Part shown: one piece after another, positions 43,051 to 53,600 of the stretch | Numbering within the stretch: the first letter of the stretch is position 1 | Layout: the number at the start of each line of letters is the position of its first letter | Source of the DNA: Aaosphaeria pasadenensis | Lineage: Eukaryota > Ascomycota > Dothideomycetes > Pleosporales | Direction: 5' to 3' | DNA length: 64,000 nucleotides | Assembly (NCBI GenBank): GCA_022813625.1 | Contig: JAKLMB010000012.1 | Span: 434,001 to 498,000, forward strand | Translations under genes and position numbers: made by a program | The notes under the pieces: generated by a model | The model's database searches: none | What the model was told of the DNA's origin: nothing | The model's input: only the letters and a program-made list of their open reading frames with translations

Positions 43051-44191
43051 TCATTCTTGTGTGAAGACATATTTCCTTTGCATCTCCATCTCGATGCTCG
43101 GGTATCCGGCTTCGTCTTCAGAATCGACTTCAACGACTCCATTGTCTAGACCTTTCCCCCAATTCCTCTTGCAGATGCATCCGGGAGTTTTCAAGTGCAA
43201 GACCCCTTTCTGAGCGCAAGTATCTATCCTGATAGGGAAACAAATTATTAGCACCGAACCTGAAACAACTTTCCTCTGATCAGTGATATATCTTGATATA
43301 TCGTGAAGCTTACCAATACGCCCATTTCTGCTCCAACTCAATCATGGTTCTCTCCTCGCCAGTGACGACCCTTTGATCTGCAATCTGTTTCAGGAAGTTG
43401 TATAGCTTGGTAGTAAGGTCACCACAAATTCGCCTGGCGCTCTCTCCATGCGTGGCCAGTTCGTTCTCAGTTCGAATCATTCGCTCTACCCTCTGCATCA
43501 GGCTGTTATAGATATCCTCCGACCCTGGTTCCTGCTGCAGGATCACTGCCACTCTTTGAGCATGTTGGGTATCGCCTTGCGTTGCATGAGTGCATGGCAG
43601 TTCTGGTGTCCGTAGGGGAGGTTTCCACACTCCGTGAAAGGGTCCAGGTCGTGGAGCATCACGAAGGACAATATCGCCGTCGAACAGCTCTTCTTCATCC
43701 GACTGTGAATCTTCGAAGTTAGACCGTTGATCCTCAAAGTCAGACCGTTGAACTGGATCAATAAAGCTTAGTTCAGACGCCTCGGTCATGAAGGAGTCGT
43801 TGCCATCATCCACATTGGGGTCCGGGTCTTCTTCTGTCGTCGCATCATTCTCCTTAATGGGGGTTAGTTTTGTGCTCACTAACGGTCCCCTAAAGGACAC
43901 CTGAGTTGGAGTAAGATTTCCCGGCTGTGACGTTGCCGAGGCTGTCATTTTGGATGACGCGTTAGGCGTGGAGGCAATAGAGGGTGTGAAGGAAGGCCAT
44001 TGTCCAGGGAGTGAATATCGCTTCTTGTCACGGCGATTGCTGGTTATTGTTGCTTCGGATTGTGTGTTGTTTTGGGAATTGTTGGCATGGTTCGCGTTGG
44101 TGGATGATTGTGAGGAAGGAACAGGAGATTGGGAAACGAAGGACGAATTTTGTGCGAGCCATCGGGAATGCGATCGCTTTGAGACGCCCAT
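43051..44191 (-). CDS. Hypothetical fungal protein, disordered N-terminus with helical C-terminal region
   Basis: Not recognised. Two exons on the minus strand (44191-43314, 43228-43051) give 351 residues from MGVSKRSHSRWLAQ. The first 120 residues are Ser/Asn/Gln/Thr-rich with a basic patch (NRRDKKRYSLPGQW); an acidic region follows with two near-identical short repeats (RSDFEDQ / RSNFEDS). The most structured part is near the end: SEDIYNSLMQRVERMIRTEN and CGDLTTKLYNFLKQIADQR look like amphipathic helices, then QKWAYW continues over the 85-bp intron into a Cys-containing tail (CAQKGVLHLKTPGCICKRNW). Without that intron the protein would stop right after QKWAYW. The frame is open upstream to a possible acceptor near 44260, so an earlier 5' exon may exist. 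Confidence 0.6.
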
Positions 44192-44589
44192 GTTATTGTT
44201 GATAGGGCGAGTGGTTGCTCTTTTTGAAGTGGGCGCGGCATCGTTGACCACGGTACCTATATATCAAGTAAAACTGTTTACGGCAGAATCACGTGGTGGC
44301 AGCTTGCAGGCTGAAGCGCTCGGGCTTTCCAGTCCATGCAATGTAGCCTGTTAAGGTAATAGCAAAAACATACAGCAACGACATTCACCCATTCCCCAAG
44401 CGAACGTTGTGATCACCAATCGCGTTGCTTTGATTAGCAAGATAACACTCTTGACTTTATAGCATCTGAGACTACATCGATTGTCTCGACCCATGGGGGT
44501 ATCCGGAATCTTCCAGCATATATATACAATGACTCCGTTGATTCGTTCTTCGCTCTAATATAACAATCATCTCCGCGATTTGTCTTTGC
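44192..44589. other. Intergenic region, possible 5' exon of the upstream hypothetical gene
   Basis: About 400 bp. The frame of the hypothetical gene remains open to about 44260, where a TATATAG acceptor-like sequence lies, so part of this may be transcribed 5' sequence. No further gene. Confidence 0.45.
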
Positions 44590-44815
44590 TCAGTGGTCCC
44601 AAGGGTGTTTCCATCCGAGAAGCGCCGGGCCGTCCTGCTTCGCGCGGTACATCAACTGCAGCGGTTAGAATATATGAGAACCCAGTAGATCAATTCAAAC
44701 GTACGAAGAACCACATGGATGCGGGCAATGCAGTTGCGAAAAAGCGGTAGAGAGGTCGGACGGGGTGGATGTGGATAGGGTGAGGACCGCTCAATTTGGG
44801 GCGTGGGGGACCCAT
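44590..44815 (-). CDS. NADH:ubiquinone oxidoreductase (complex I) NDUFB2-like subunit
   Basis: Very small mitochondrial inner-membrane accessory subunit of complex I. Two exons on the minus strand (44815-44705, 44655-44590) with a 49-bp phase-0 intron (GTACGT donor, TAACCGCTGCAG acceptor) give 58 residues. The identifying block is created across the splice: ALPASMWFFLMYRAKQDG, then PALLGWKHPWDH and the stop. This is the conserved single-membrane-segment and HPW signature of plant and fungal NDUFB2. The N-terminus is His/Pro-rich (GPHPIHIHPVRPLYRF). Upstream lies a well-formed intron (44838-44888, branch CTAAC), which would be in the 5' UTR for this start. Neither exon is long enough to stand out alone, so the gene is easily missed. 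Confidence 0.85.
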
Positions 44816-45279
44816 GGTGTGAATTCTTTTTGAGCTTCTTGACGAAGAAGTTAGTTATGACAATTGCTGGATTACTTTGAAAACGTACCTGTGTTGTGAT
44901 GGGCACAATCGCTCGATGAATGATACTGCGTACGACTGACGTTCAACGGTGATGAGGTTCGATCGGAAGGGCCTCCACTAGCGTGCCAAGACCCGCTTCC
45001 CATCGCGCTGTTAGCTCAAGCATCGCCTTCTCCCTTGATTAACCCCAGTCATGATGTTACAATACAACAATAAGAACGCCTGAATAGCCTGCCCACCCAC
45101 TTCCGATGGCACCACGCGCATCCGTAACACACCTTCCACTGACATATATATACACTGTTCCCAGCGACGTAACCATCCACTGCAACAATCATTCAGCAAG
45201 GCCGTGGCGCGCAACGCCCTAATCCTTCGACTCTTCGTTCCGGCTTCACCTTTAAACCCTGACAATCATCGCGCCCGTC
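44816..45279. promoter_or_regulatory. Divergent promoter NDUFB2-like / BUR1, with 5' UTR intron
   Basis: On the minus strand 44888-44838 looks like a spliced 51-bp intron (donor GTACGT, branch ACTAAC, acceptor CAAG). An upstream ATG at 45003 opens a 53-codon frame that crosses this intron and ends at 44791, overlapping the first codons of the NDUFB2-like gene in another frame. On the plus strand the stretch is the BUR1 leader. Confidence 0.5.
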
Positions 45280-47004
45280 ATGGCCAACACCACTGCCGCA
45301 GCGACGCCGCCCAAGGGCATCACTCGGCGGTTCCACGGCTGCTCGAAAATCGGAGAATACGAGATGATTCAAAAACTCGGCGAGGGAACATTTGGTGAAG
45401 TGCACAAGGCGCGAGATCGACGAAGCGGGAAGATGTATGCTTTGAAGAAGATCTTGATGCACAACGAAAAGGATGGATTCCCTATCACTGCCCTTCGGGA
45501 GATCAAGTTGCTCAAAATTATATCACACGATAATGTATTGAAGCTTGAAGAGATGGCTGTCGAACGACCGAAAGCAGAAGGCAGGAAACGAGCCATCCTC
45601 TACATGGTCACTCCCTACATGTCGCACGACCTCTCCGGCCTATTGGATAATCCAGACGTCCAATTCACTGTTGCGCAAATCAAGTGCTATATGTTACAAC
45701 TGTTCAAAGGTCTGCGCTACCTACACGACAACCACATCCTCCATCGCGACATGAAGGCAGCCAATCTTCTTATCTCCAACCGCGGTCGATTGCAGATTGC
45801 AGATTTCGGTCTTGCAAGACACTACGACGAACCTGTGCCACAGCGTGGAAGGGGGAATGGTGAGGCTCGACGCGACTACACTTCTCTTGTCGTGACTCGA
45901 TGGTATAGGCCACCGGAGCTTCTTCTTTCCCTCCGACGGTACACTCCCGCCATCGATCTTTGGGGCGCTGGCTGCGTCTTCGGCGAGATGTTCAAGCGCA
46001 AACCCATCCTCACAGGCCACAGTGATATCAACCAAGCGCAGATAATATTCGAACTGGTTGGGTCTCCGAACAACGAAAGCATGCCTGGTTGGGACTCACT
46101 TCCCGGCGCTCAGTCTGTTAAAGATTGGCCTCGACAAACTGGCAGTATTGCGAACAAATTCCACATGCTTGGCCGAACCGGCTTGGACCTTTTCCAGAAG
46201 CTGCTAATGCTTGATTGGAAGAAGCGTATCAACGCCATAGACGCCATCGAACACCCTTACTTCAAGGAAGATCCCAAACCTATGCGCGAGGAGGATATTC
46301 CAAGGTTCAACGATTCGCACGAGCTAGACAGGCGCAACGCACGGAAGGATCATTTGCCTGCAGCTCCTGCTGGAGGCACCGTAGGTGGTGGCCCGAATGG
46401 CGAATGGACAGGACCCGGTGGACCCCCAAATACTGGAGGGCCTTGGATGAATGGCGATCGTCAACGATATGGTGCGAGAGATCAGGGACCGCCAGGCGTC
46501 CCCGCCGGCGGTCGAGGTGGGTTCGACCGTCGACCACCCGGCTACGAGAACGGTGGACCTCCGCCAGGCCGTCATCAGCCAGATTGGGGGAATGGCGGGC
46601 GTGAGAGAGGTCCCGGATACGGCGGAGGTCGGCATGGTAATGGACCACCCCCTGGTGACCGCCGCCATAATCTCCCCCACCAGGCTCGTCATGGGGCAGG
46701 CGGTGGTGATCGTGATACCTATATACCAAGCTATGAGGGTGGCGCTCGACCCCGGGAGGATAGACGCTCACGAGGCCCTGACGAGCGTCCGGGAGATGGT
46801 CGCCGCGGATCTCGAGACTCTGGAAATTCACGGGATGGCTTCATCAACGACCGGCCTGATCACAATAGAGGATACGGAGGACGAGACCGAGCCGGCGACT
46901 CTAGGAATTTCGGAAGGGAAAGACGAGATGGTAGAACGCGCTCGAGAAGTCCGGACCGCCGCGACAGGAACCGGGACCGTGATCGAGACATATACCGTCG
47001 GTGA
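45280..47004 (+). CDS. BUR1: Cyclin-dependent kinase BUR1/SGV1 (CDK9 orthologue)
   Basis: Nuclear transcription-elongation kinase acting with cyclin Bur2 (P-TEFb type). Intronless, 574 residues. Kinase landmarks: GEGTFG (34-39), catalytic Lys56 in YALKK, PITALREIKLL helix C, HRDMKAANLL (HRD 155-157), DFGLAR (175-180), T-loop Thr201 in YTSLVVTRWYRPPELLL, and WGAGCVFGEM. After about residue 350 the tail is Gly/Arg/Pro-rich with RGG-like and finally RS-like sequence (TRSRSPDRRDRNRDRDRD), suiting RNA or polymerase-CTD contacts. The tail is longer than in CDK9 but usual for filamentous fungi. Divergent from the NDUFB2-like gene. Confidence 0.93.
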   Translation: MANTTAAATPPKGITRRFHGCSKIGEYEMIQKLGEGTFGEVHKARDRRSGKMYALKKILMHNEKDGFPITALREIKLLKIISHDNVLKLEEMAVERPKAEGRKRAILYMVTPYMSHDLSGLLDNPDVQFTVAQIKCYMLQLFKGLRYLHDNHILHRDMKAANLLISNRGRLQIADFGLARHYDEPVPQRGRGNGEARRDYTSLVVTRWYRPPELLLSLRRYTPAIDLWGAGCVFGEMFKRKPILTGHSDINQAQIIFELVGSPNNESMPGWDSLPGAQSVKDWPRQTGSIANKFHMLGRTGLDLFQKLLMLDWKKRINAIDAIEHPYFKEDPKPMREEDIPRFNDSHELDRRNARKDHLPAAPAGGTVGGGPNGEWTGPGGPPNTGGPWMNGDRQRYGARDQGPPGVPAGGRGGFDRRPPGYENGGPPPGRHQPDWGNGGRERGPGYGGGRHGNGPPPGDRRHNLPHQARHGAGGGDRDTYIPSYEGGARPREDRRSRGPDERPGDGRRGSRDSGNSRDGFINDRPDHNRGYGGRDRAGDSRNFGRERRDGRTRSRSPDRRDRNRDRDRDIYRR

Positions 47005-48236
47005 TCCCAGCGTTGGATGCGGCTGTGAGTGGAAGTATTATATTTTCAAGTTGCATGAATTCCGGTTTTGGCGCAAATGGAATGATACCGGATGGTCAAA
47101 GCTGGCCTACCATACATGCATGGCGTTTGGGAAATGGATTTTATATTGCCTGGTATCGGCTTTTGAATTTGTATAGAAGGCGTCTCGGGTGGATAACAGA
47201 AGCATTTACAAGGCGCTTCAGTGGCTATTATGCCGGCCGTCTCCTTTGGAGTCATGAACCTGCCAGGTCTGTATTCTGATATCAGACATTTGGCAGCAGT
47301 TTGCTTGCTTTGACGAGCGCTTCTTAACCATCCGTGATGAGTTACAATAATACATCATTTTATTTTATAATCCATACCCTCTTTCAGCACAACATATAGG
47401 GACGTATATAAGCGAAGGGGTACTGGATGTCGCAATGTGGGCTGATGTGTCAAAGGGTGGGCAGAGCTCGCAGAGGTGCATAACCCGCGCTGGAGGTGCA
47501 GCTTCGGCACATGCATGTGAATGAAGGGCATCATCTTGACAGAATGATTGTAGTCAGCGTAACTACCTAGGTAGATAACTAGTGAAGCTGGAAGTGGAGA
47601 GAACACACTACCGGACGGATTGGTGCATGCCTCCGTGTCCTCCAGAGTGTCAACAATTGACGATCTGGAGAGACATATATATGGGGCGAAGACGGTACCG
47701 GGCGAAGGAGATCTCAGTTATAAGTAAGCGGTGGCGATGTTGACCATCAAGACAGAAATCAGACATAAAATCAGCGCCAACCTCCATTATCTACATGATT
47801 ACCACCACGAGTAGTTATAATACATGTTAGTTCAGTAACCAAATCGTTAGAGTGGAGTAGTAAGTGTGTAGTTGGAACAAGGCCTCCGATTGAATACCGA
47901 ACGACTAACCGAGAACGCGAACAAACCCCAGTCAACTTTTCCTTTTTCCTCGAAATCTTGGCACTTCAGCCACCGATCACGGCAGTCCCTGGCCCTCGCT
48001 GGGATGATTTCTCCCCCACTACCATTCGGCCCTGTTCGACTCATCACTTTTCATAGTCTTGAATGATATTAATCGCTCACACGTCCCTGTAATTACTCAT
48101 TGTAAATCCCCCTCCTCTCAATTGATCTCTTCGAAAGTCATTCAGACATTTCGATATCCTTTTATATACTCGTAACAAAGCCATAACCCAATCGTCTCCG
48201 GTCTTGGTCGCATATACACTACCCAATCTTCCCACC
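47005..48236. other. Intergenic region BUR1 / HOM3
   Basis: About 1.2 kb: the 3' flank of BUR1 and the promoter and leader of HOM3. A TATATA-like box lies near 48164. A 66-codon minus-strand frame (47847-48047, CRDRWLKCQDFEEKGK) has a faint small-protein look but no family I know. I find no exact TGACTCA (Gcn4/CpcA) site, only one-mismatch versions near 48036 and 48093. Confidence 0.5.
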
Positions 48237-49984
48237 ATGTCTCCAGTCAACGGTCACACATACGACTCCACGAGGATAGCGCAGCACACCCAGGAAAAAA
48301 ACCTACCGGGTGGCTGGAAGGTCCTTAAGTTTGGTGGAACAAGTGTTGGAAAGTTCAGTGAGGCTATAGCGGCCATTGTTCAGTAGGTCGCACATCCGAG
48401 GATCCATATATCCGCCCATCCGTAAATCCAGGTACTGACCGGCATAGAAATGGCCTCAAGACCAATCGTGCCGCTATAGTCTGCTCTGCGCGCAGCAACA
48501 ACACCAAGCTTGAGGGAACTACCAACAGACTCCTCCGTTGCGCGCGATCCGCCGAGACCCCTGGCTCTCAGTCCTACTACGAGATCGTCGAAACCATCCG
48601 CGAAGACCACATCAACGCCGGAAAGCAAGTCCTTACTTCGGCCGATATCCTCGCGACCTACGCCGATAGTGTCAATGCCGAATTGGACAATCTCGTCAAG
48701 ATCCTCGAGTCTGCTCAGCATTTGGAAGAGGTCACGAGCCGCGTTGAGGATAAGATTATCAGCAAGGGCGAAAAGTTGAGCTGCTTGTACATGACCGCAC
48801 TGCTGCAAGATCGCGGAGTACCTGCCCAATATGTGGATCTGGCAGACGTCATCAAGAACGCGCCTGAGAAGGGCCTGGATGAGCAATTCTACAAGAATTT
48901 GGCTGTCGCACTGAGCAAGGAGGTGGAGGCTTGTGGCGACAAAGTCCCAGTTATCACTGGCTTCTTTGGAACACTTCCTTCTGGAATCGTTCAGACTATC
49001 GGGCGCGGATATACCGACCTTTGCGCAGCTTTGGTTGCTGTTGGTATTCACGCTGAGGAGCTTGTAAGTCGAAAGTCGGTTTGTTTAATATGCGCGAGCT
49101 GACAAGATTCTAGCAAATCTGGAAGGAAGTCGATGGCATCTTCACGGCCGATCCTCGAAAGGTCCCCACCGCCGCATTGCTACCAACGGTGACCCCGGCA
49201 GAGGCTGCCGAGTTGACCTTCTACGGCTCTGAGGTCATTCACCCCTTCACGATGGAGCAGGTTATTCGAGCGCGTATTCCAATCCGCATCAAGAACGTCA
49301 TGAACCCGCGTAATGCCGGCACGGTCATCTTCCCTGACCTGAAAGACGAAATCGATCCCCGCGCACCCTTGAAGGACTCTAAGCTCTTCCGTACGCGCTC
49401 GTCTAGCACCATTTCTCAGCTTCAAGGCCCTAAGCGACCCACCGCCGTTACTATCAAGCACAACATTGTTGTCTTGAACGTACACAGCAACAAGCGCACT
49501 CGTGCCCACGGATTCTTGATGAGCATTTTCAGCATTTTGGATGAGTGGCACCTATCCGTGGATCTTATCTCTTCCTCCGAAGTCCACGTGTCTATGGCCT
49601 TGCATTCGGAGTCTGCATTGTTGAGCGGTGGAGGTGAAGACGAATACCACATTCAGGACAAGTACCTTCATGGCGCTATCACGGCTTTGGGTGCACTCGG
49701 CACGATCGATCTTGCTCCCGACATGGCCATTATCAGCTTAGTCGGCAAGCAATTGAAAAACATGGTGGGCATCTCGGGCCGCTTCTTCGGCGTCCTCGGT
49801 GACAACAATATCAACATCGAAATGATCTCGCAAGGTATGTGGCATCGTGCACTTCCAACTTAGCTCCAATCACTGACCATGAACAGGCGCTAGTGAGATC
49901 AATATATCTTGCGTGATTGAGGAACGCGAAGCAGACCGTGCCCTCAACGTTGTTCATACAGGTCTGTTTACATTTTTGGAATAA
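48237..49984 (+). CDS. HOM3: Aspartate kinase
   Basis: First enzyme of the threonine, methionine and isoleucine branch: aspartate plus ATP to 4-phospho-aspartate, feedback-inhibited by threonine. Four exons (48237-48382, 48448-49063, 49114-49834, 49887-49984) give 526 residues. KFGGTSVGKF (31-40) is the ATP/aspartate signature; the first join restores VQNGLKTNRAAIVCSAR. GRGYTDLCAALVAVG and KEVDGIFTADPRKV follow, then two C-terminal ACT domains (NIVVLNVHSNKRTRAHGFL; IISLVGKQLKNMVGISGRFF), with the last join giving ISQGASEINISCVI. It ends HTGLFTFLE, as in fungal relatives. Confidence 0.95.
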
Positions 49985-50600
49985 GCGACGCATTTGCATC
50001 ATCGGAGTTTTAGACCTGCTAGACCTCATTTCTATGAATGAAAGGGTGTTGGTGCTCATCCATCGCCATCACCACCGTATCAACGTTTTCACTGTGCCCC
50101 TCCAGCTCAATCCTTTTGCTCCATCTACTGTGTACTGTGTTCACCATTGACTATATTTCAAGCGATCACTCAATTCTGTGGCTTTCCAATTGACAATAGC
50201 AGAAGTCGTTCCGCGCTATTCAGGATGGTATTGTCGCATTGGCCACTGCATTGTGGGCAGACATGGCTCACTCACTCACTCACTTCAGCATTTTCACCTT
50301 TGCAACCTTCGCGCACAGCACCAGACGGGGCTCTGTTCACTTCACCCTCTCCCGCCTTCTCTCCCGCCTCCTCTCTCACTTTCTCTCTCGCTTTCTCTCT
50401 CACCTTCTCTCTCGCCGGACTAAATGTTTCCCCACCTGGTCTCGCCTCGCTCTCTTTTACAGGCCTCCTCCCAAGAAGGCCTCAACCCACATCGCCCTCC
50501 ACTGGCGACAACCATTTCGATCAATCAAGTTGCACTACTCGCTCGTCTTTCAAGTACCTTGATCGGAGTTTTCGAGTCCATCTGAGGCTCGACTCGCAGC
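49985..50600. other. Intergenic region with long pyrimidine-rich leader
   Basis: About 0.6 kb: HOM3 3' flank, then the leader of the next gene. Positions about 50340-50425 are a degenerate pyrimidine minisatellite built from CTTTCTCTCTCG/CA-type units. CACTCACTCACTCA lies near 50270. Confidence 0.6.
50340..50425. repeat. Degenerate pyrimidine minisatellite
   Basis: Several imperfect copies of an 11-13-bp CT-rich unit (for example TCTCTCGCTTTC and TCTCTCACCTTC) in probable 5' UTR. Slippage product; a promoter role is possible but unproven. Confidence 0.7.
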
Positions 50601-53600
50601 ATGAGCAAGATCGCACCCAACCAACAGTCGCAAGACTCGATCTTCTCGCAGCGAGTTGCAACTTCAGAAACGGCTCCCCCAAAGCTACCGCCATTGCCGA
50701 AGCGAGTTTTCCTTGCTCCTTCAGCATCAAGAGTCGTCACGTTGCCCGAAGATCGTGGCAAAGGTAAATTCACGAGCCTCAACGAACCTTTGTTCCCATC
50801 ATATTCACCATCTCGCAGAAGCGAACGAAGTCGCGACCCTCGTGGCGCACTTCCTCGCCGACTTGCACGATGAAAACGCAGACATATTCAGTCTGAAGCA
50901 AGGAATCAACTTCGCCCGACGAGGATCCGGCGGCCGCAAATTGAAGTTGTAAGCCACCACCATAGGATACTGAAGCAGTGAAGCCCAGCTAATCGAAAAG
51001 CAGCAACGAAGAACTTCAATATCACCCAGGCGGCTCCGGCCAGGCCGTCGGTGGCACTTCACGATGGCCACGCGCGAGTTCGCCGGTACGGCTTCACAAT
51101 GTGAAGCCGAAGCCCTCCAAACCGGGCCACTACAGCAAACGGCCATCACTACTGAAGGCTCCACCAAAAACCCCACCGAAGGAGACTTCTCCCGCGAAGG
51201 GCTTGGCCAAGAAGCCCAGCATGGGAAGGGACTTGCTGCGAAAGGCGTCCGCCTGGGCTTTGCCCTCTCGGAAAGCTCCCACGCAGCAAAGTGGCACCCC
51301 TACCCCAAGCCCTTCCCCAAAGCCAAAGCCAAAGCCTCCACCGGTGCCACAGCCTCCGGCTTGGTGCTATCACCCACCGACGAGGAAGGCAGTTGAGGAA
51401 GCTGCCAAACGGCAGCAGCAGAACAAACTTTCAGAGGTAAGACCTGCGGTCACTCGCCATGACTCTGCCATCCAACCCCCGCCCAAGAAGAAGACACCTT
51501 CGTCTTCAGTGAAGCAGGATGCTTCAATTGCCAAACTGAACAAACATTCTGCTGCAAACTTACCACCAGCCACTAAACCGCAGCGCCCCAAACCTCGTAC
51601 CCAGAGGCCGAAGATGCCCCACACTAGCTCTGCTCCTGCGATGCCTACAGGCAGAGTGAAGTCAAGCACTGGAAGATCGACTCCCCGCCCATCCCGACCA
51701 CAAATCCGGGGAGCATCTACCACAAGCGTACTTCCAACAGCCTCAAGCTTAGCACAAGGTTCCCGGTCCTTCACTTACTCAAGCTACCCACCGCCATTGG
51801 CCAGTCGTCCTACCATCGCCGACTTGATCGCCCAAGACCTACAAAGCGGGCTTGGAGATGTGCCTCCGCTTCCCCCGATTCCAGCCCAGTTCCTTCGAAA
51901 GCCAGAGAGCCAGGAAACGCTTAAGGCAGGCGGCCAGGAAACGCCCAAACCGAGTAAGCCAAGCCAGTTTGCGGATGGAATGGTCTGCCCAGCCATGAGT
52001 CTGTACAAGCCATCTAACCAAGTGAAAGAGCCGGCACCCAAGCCAGGTAAGTTCGCGAATATAATGGCCTGCCAGCCATGAGTTTGTACAAGTCTTCTAA
52101 CGAAATGAAAGAGCCGGTGCCAAATCCATACGGAGGCAATGCCTTTGCACCGGGAGGGTACTGGGCATCGCAGACAAGCATCGATATCGGGCTTGATGCT
52201 AAGAAGCAGGAAACCAAGGCTCCGACCAAAAAGGTACTAAAGAAGAAGAAGAGCATGGCTAAAGTACCAGTCGCCAAGTCTGTGAAGAACGCTTCAGCAC
52301 ACAGCAGTATGACGGCCAAGTCTGTGAAGAACACTTCAGCTCACAGCAGCATGACGGCCACAACCAGGACTCGTTCAATCTCCAAACCTGTAAGCATGGC
52401 CAGTACCACCCAACGCACGACTACCACACCAAACACGAGCTTTGACACAACGAGGAACACCACCACCAGCTTTTATAGCGTGGAGTCTGACAAGCCAAAT
52501 GTCAGTCTTGTCACTGCTGAGCTTTGGGCCTCGATTGGTCGTATGCCTGGCCAGTATCAAGATATCGAGCACCCTTTTCCCCAGTTTACAGCTATCCTTC
52601 TTCGCATGCCGGAGGTTCGTCAGGCCTATCTGAGCGTTCGTGATGCACTTGTTGCACACTACCTCGGTTACAGGGCGAAGACACCCTCCTCGGTGCCATC
52701 TCTCGGAAGGGATGGTAGCGGTAGCAGTGTATCACTTTCAACCTTCCTCAGCGATTCCAGGAGGCCAAGTACATCTAGGACAGGATCAACTTCGAACCCA
52801 TTCCGCATCTTCCCCGTTCTCTCGAGGACAAGCTCCGCAGTCCAAGACATGTCGTTCACAAGCAATGATTCCACTGCATCTCTCGCATCGATCAATACCG
52901 TTGCAAATGTCCCCTCTGGACGCCAGAGCCAGCAGTCAAAATCGAAGAAAGGGAAGGCGACTCCAGTCTTGCCGCCCCCACCCCGCACCTACGAGAAGGC
53001 ACACAAAGTCGCATTGCAAGTTCTAGAGGGATTGAACAAGACTCTATCCACAGATCTGAACTCCCACGTCGCGCTCCGACCCGCCAAGCTGCGCGCCACC
53101 ATCGACAAGATGGACGCGGAGGAAGCCCGCCATCGCCGCAAGTATAATATCAAAAAGAGGTCCGATCTCCGTAAAATCAAGACCTGGCTCTTCTCCATCG
53201 ACAAGATGATCGCAAGGGACAAGTGGCGCGTCGCAAACGACAAGCGGATCCTCGACAAGGACAAGCGGTGGCTTGCACAGTACAAGCAGCTCCTCACATG
53301 CCCTCCACGTGGCAATGTCATGAATGTCCTCGAAATACAGCGTAAGAATCTGAAGAAAGTGTTCGCTAAACGTGATGCCGAGGGCTTCGATGTCCCCGTT
53401 TCTGCGCTCAACGTCCTTTGGGCCAACCGCTTCGTTCGCTGGGCCGAGCAAGCTGCAGACGACGAAGCAGCCCGTTTTGCCAAATTAAACATCCCCACCG
53501 ACGCCGTCGATCCAGCCTTGCAAGAAGGACACCCCGCCGACAGGCCGCAGGCCGCTGAAGATAGTGGAAGCGACAGCGACGAGTTCTTCGACCAGGCAAT

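Noticed and set aside
47847..48047. 66-codon minus-strand frame with CRDRWLKCQDFEEKGK
   Set aside because: Looks faintly like a small Cys-containing protein, but only one Cys pair and no known family; not enough to call.
48030..48100. Gcn4/CpcA sites (TGACTCA) upstream of HOM3
   Set aside because: Only one-mismatch versions were found; not strong enough to annotate.
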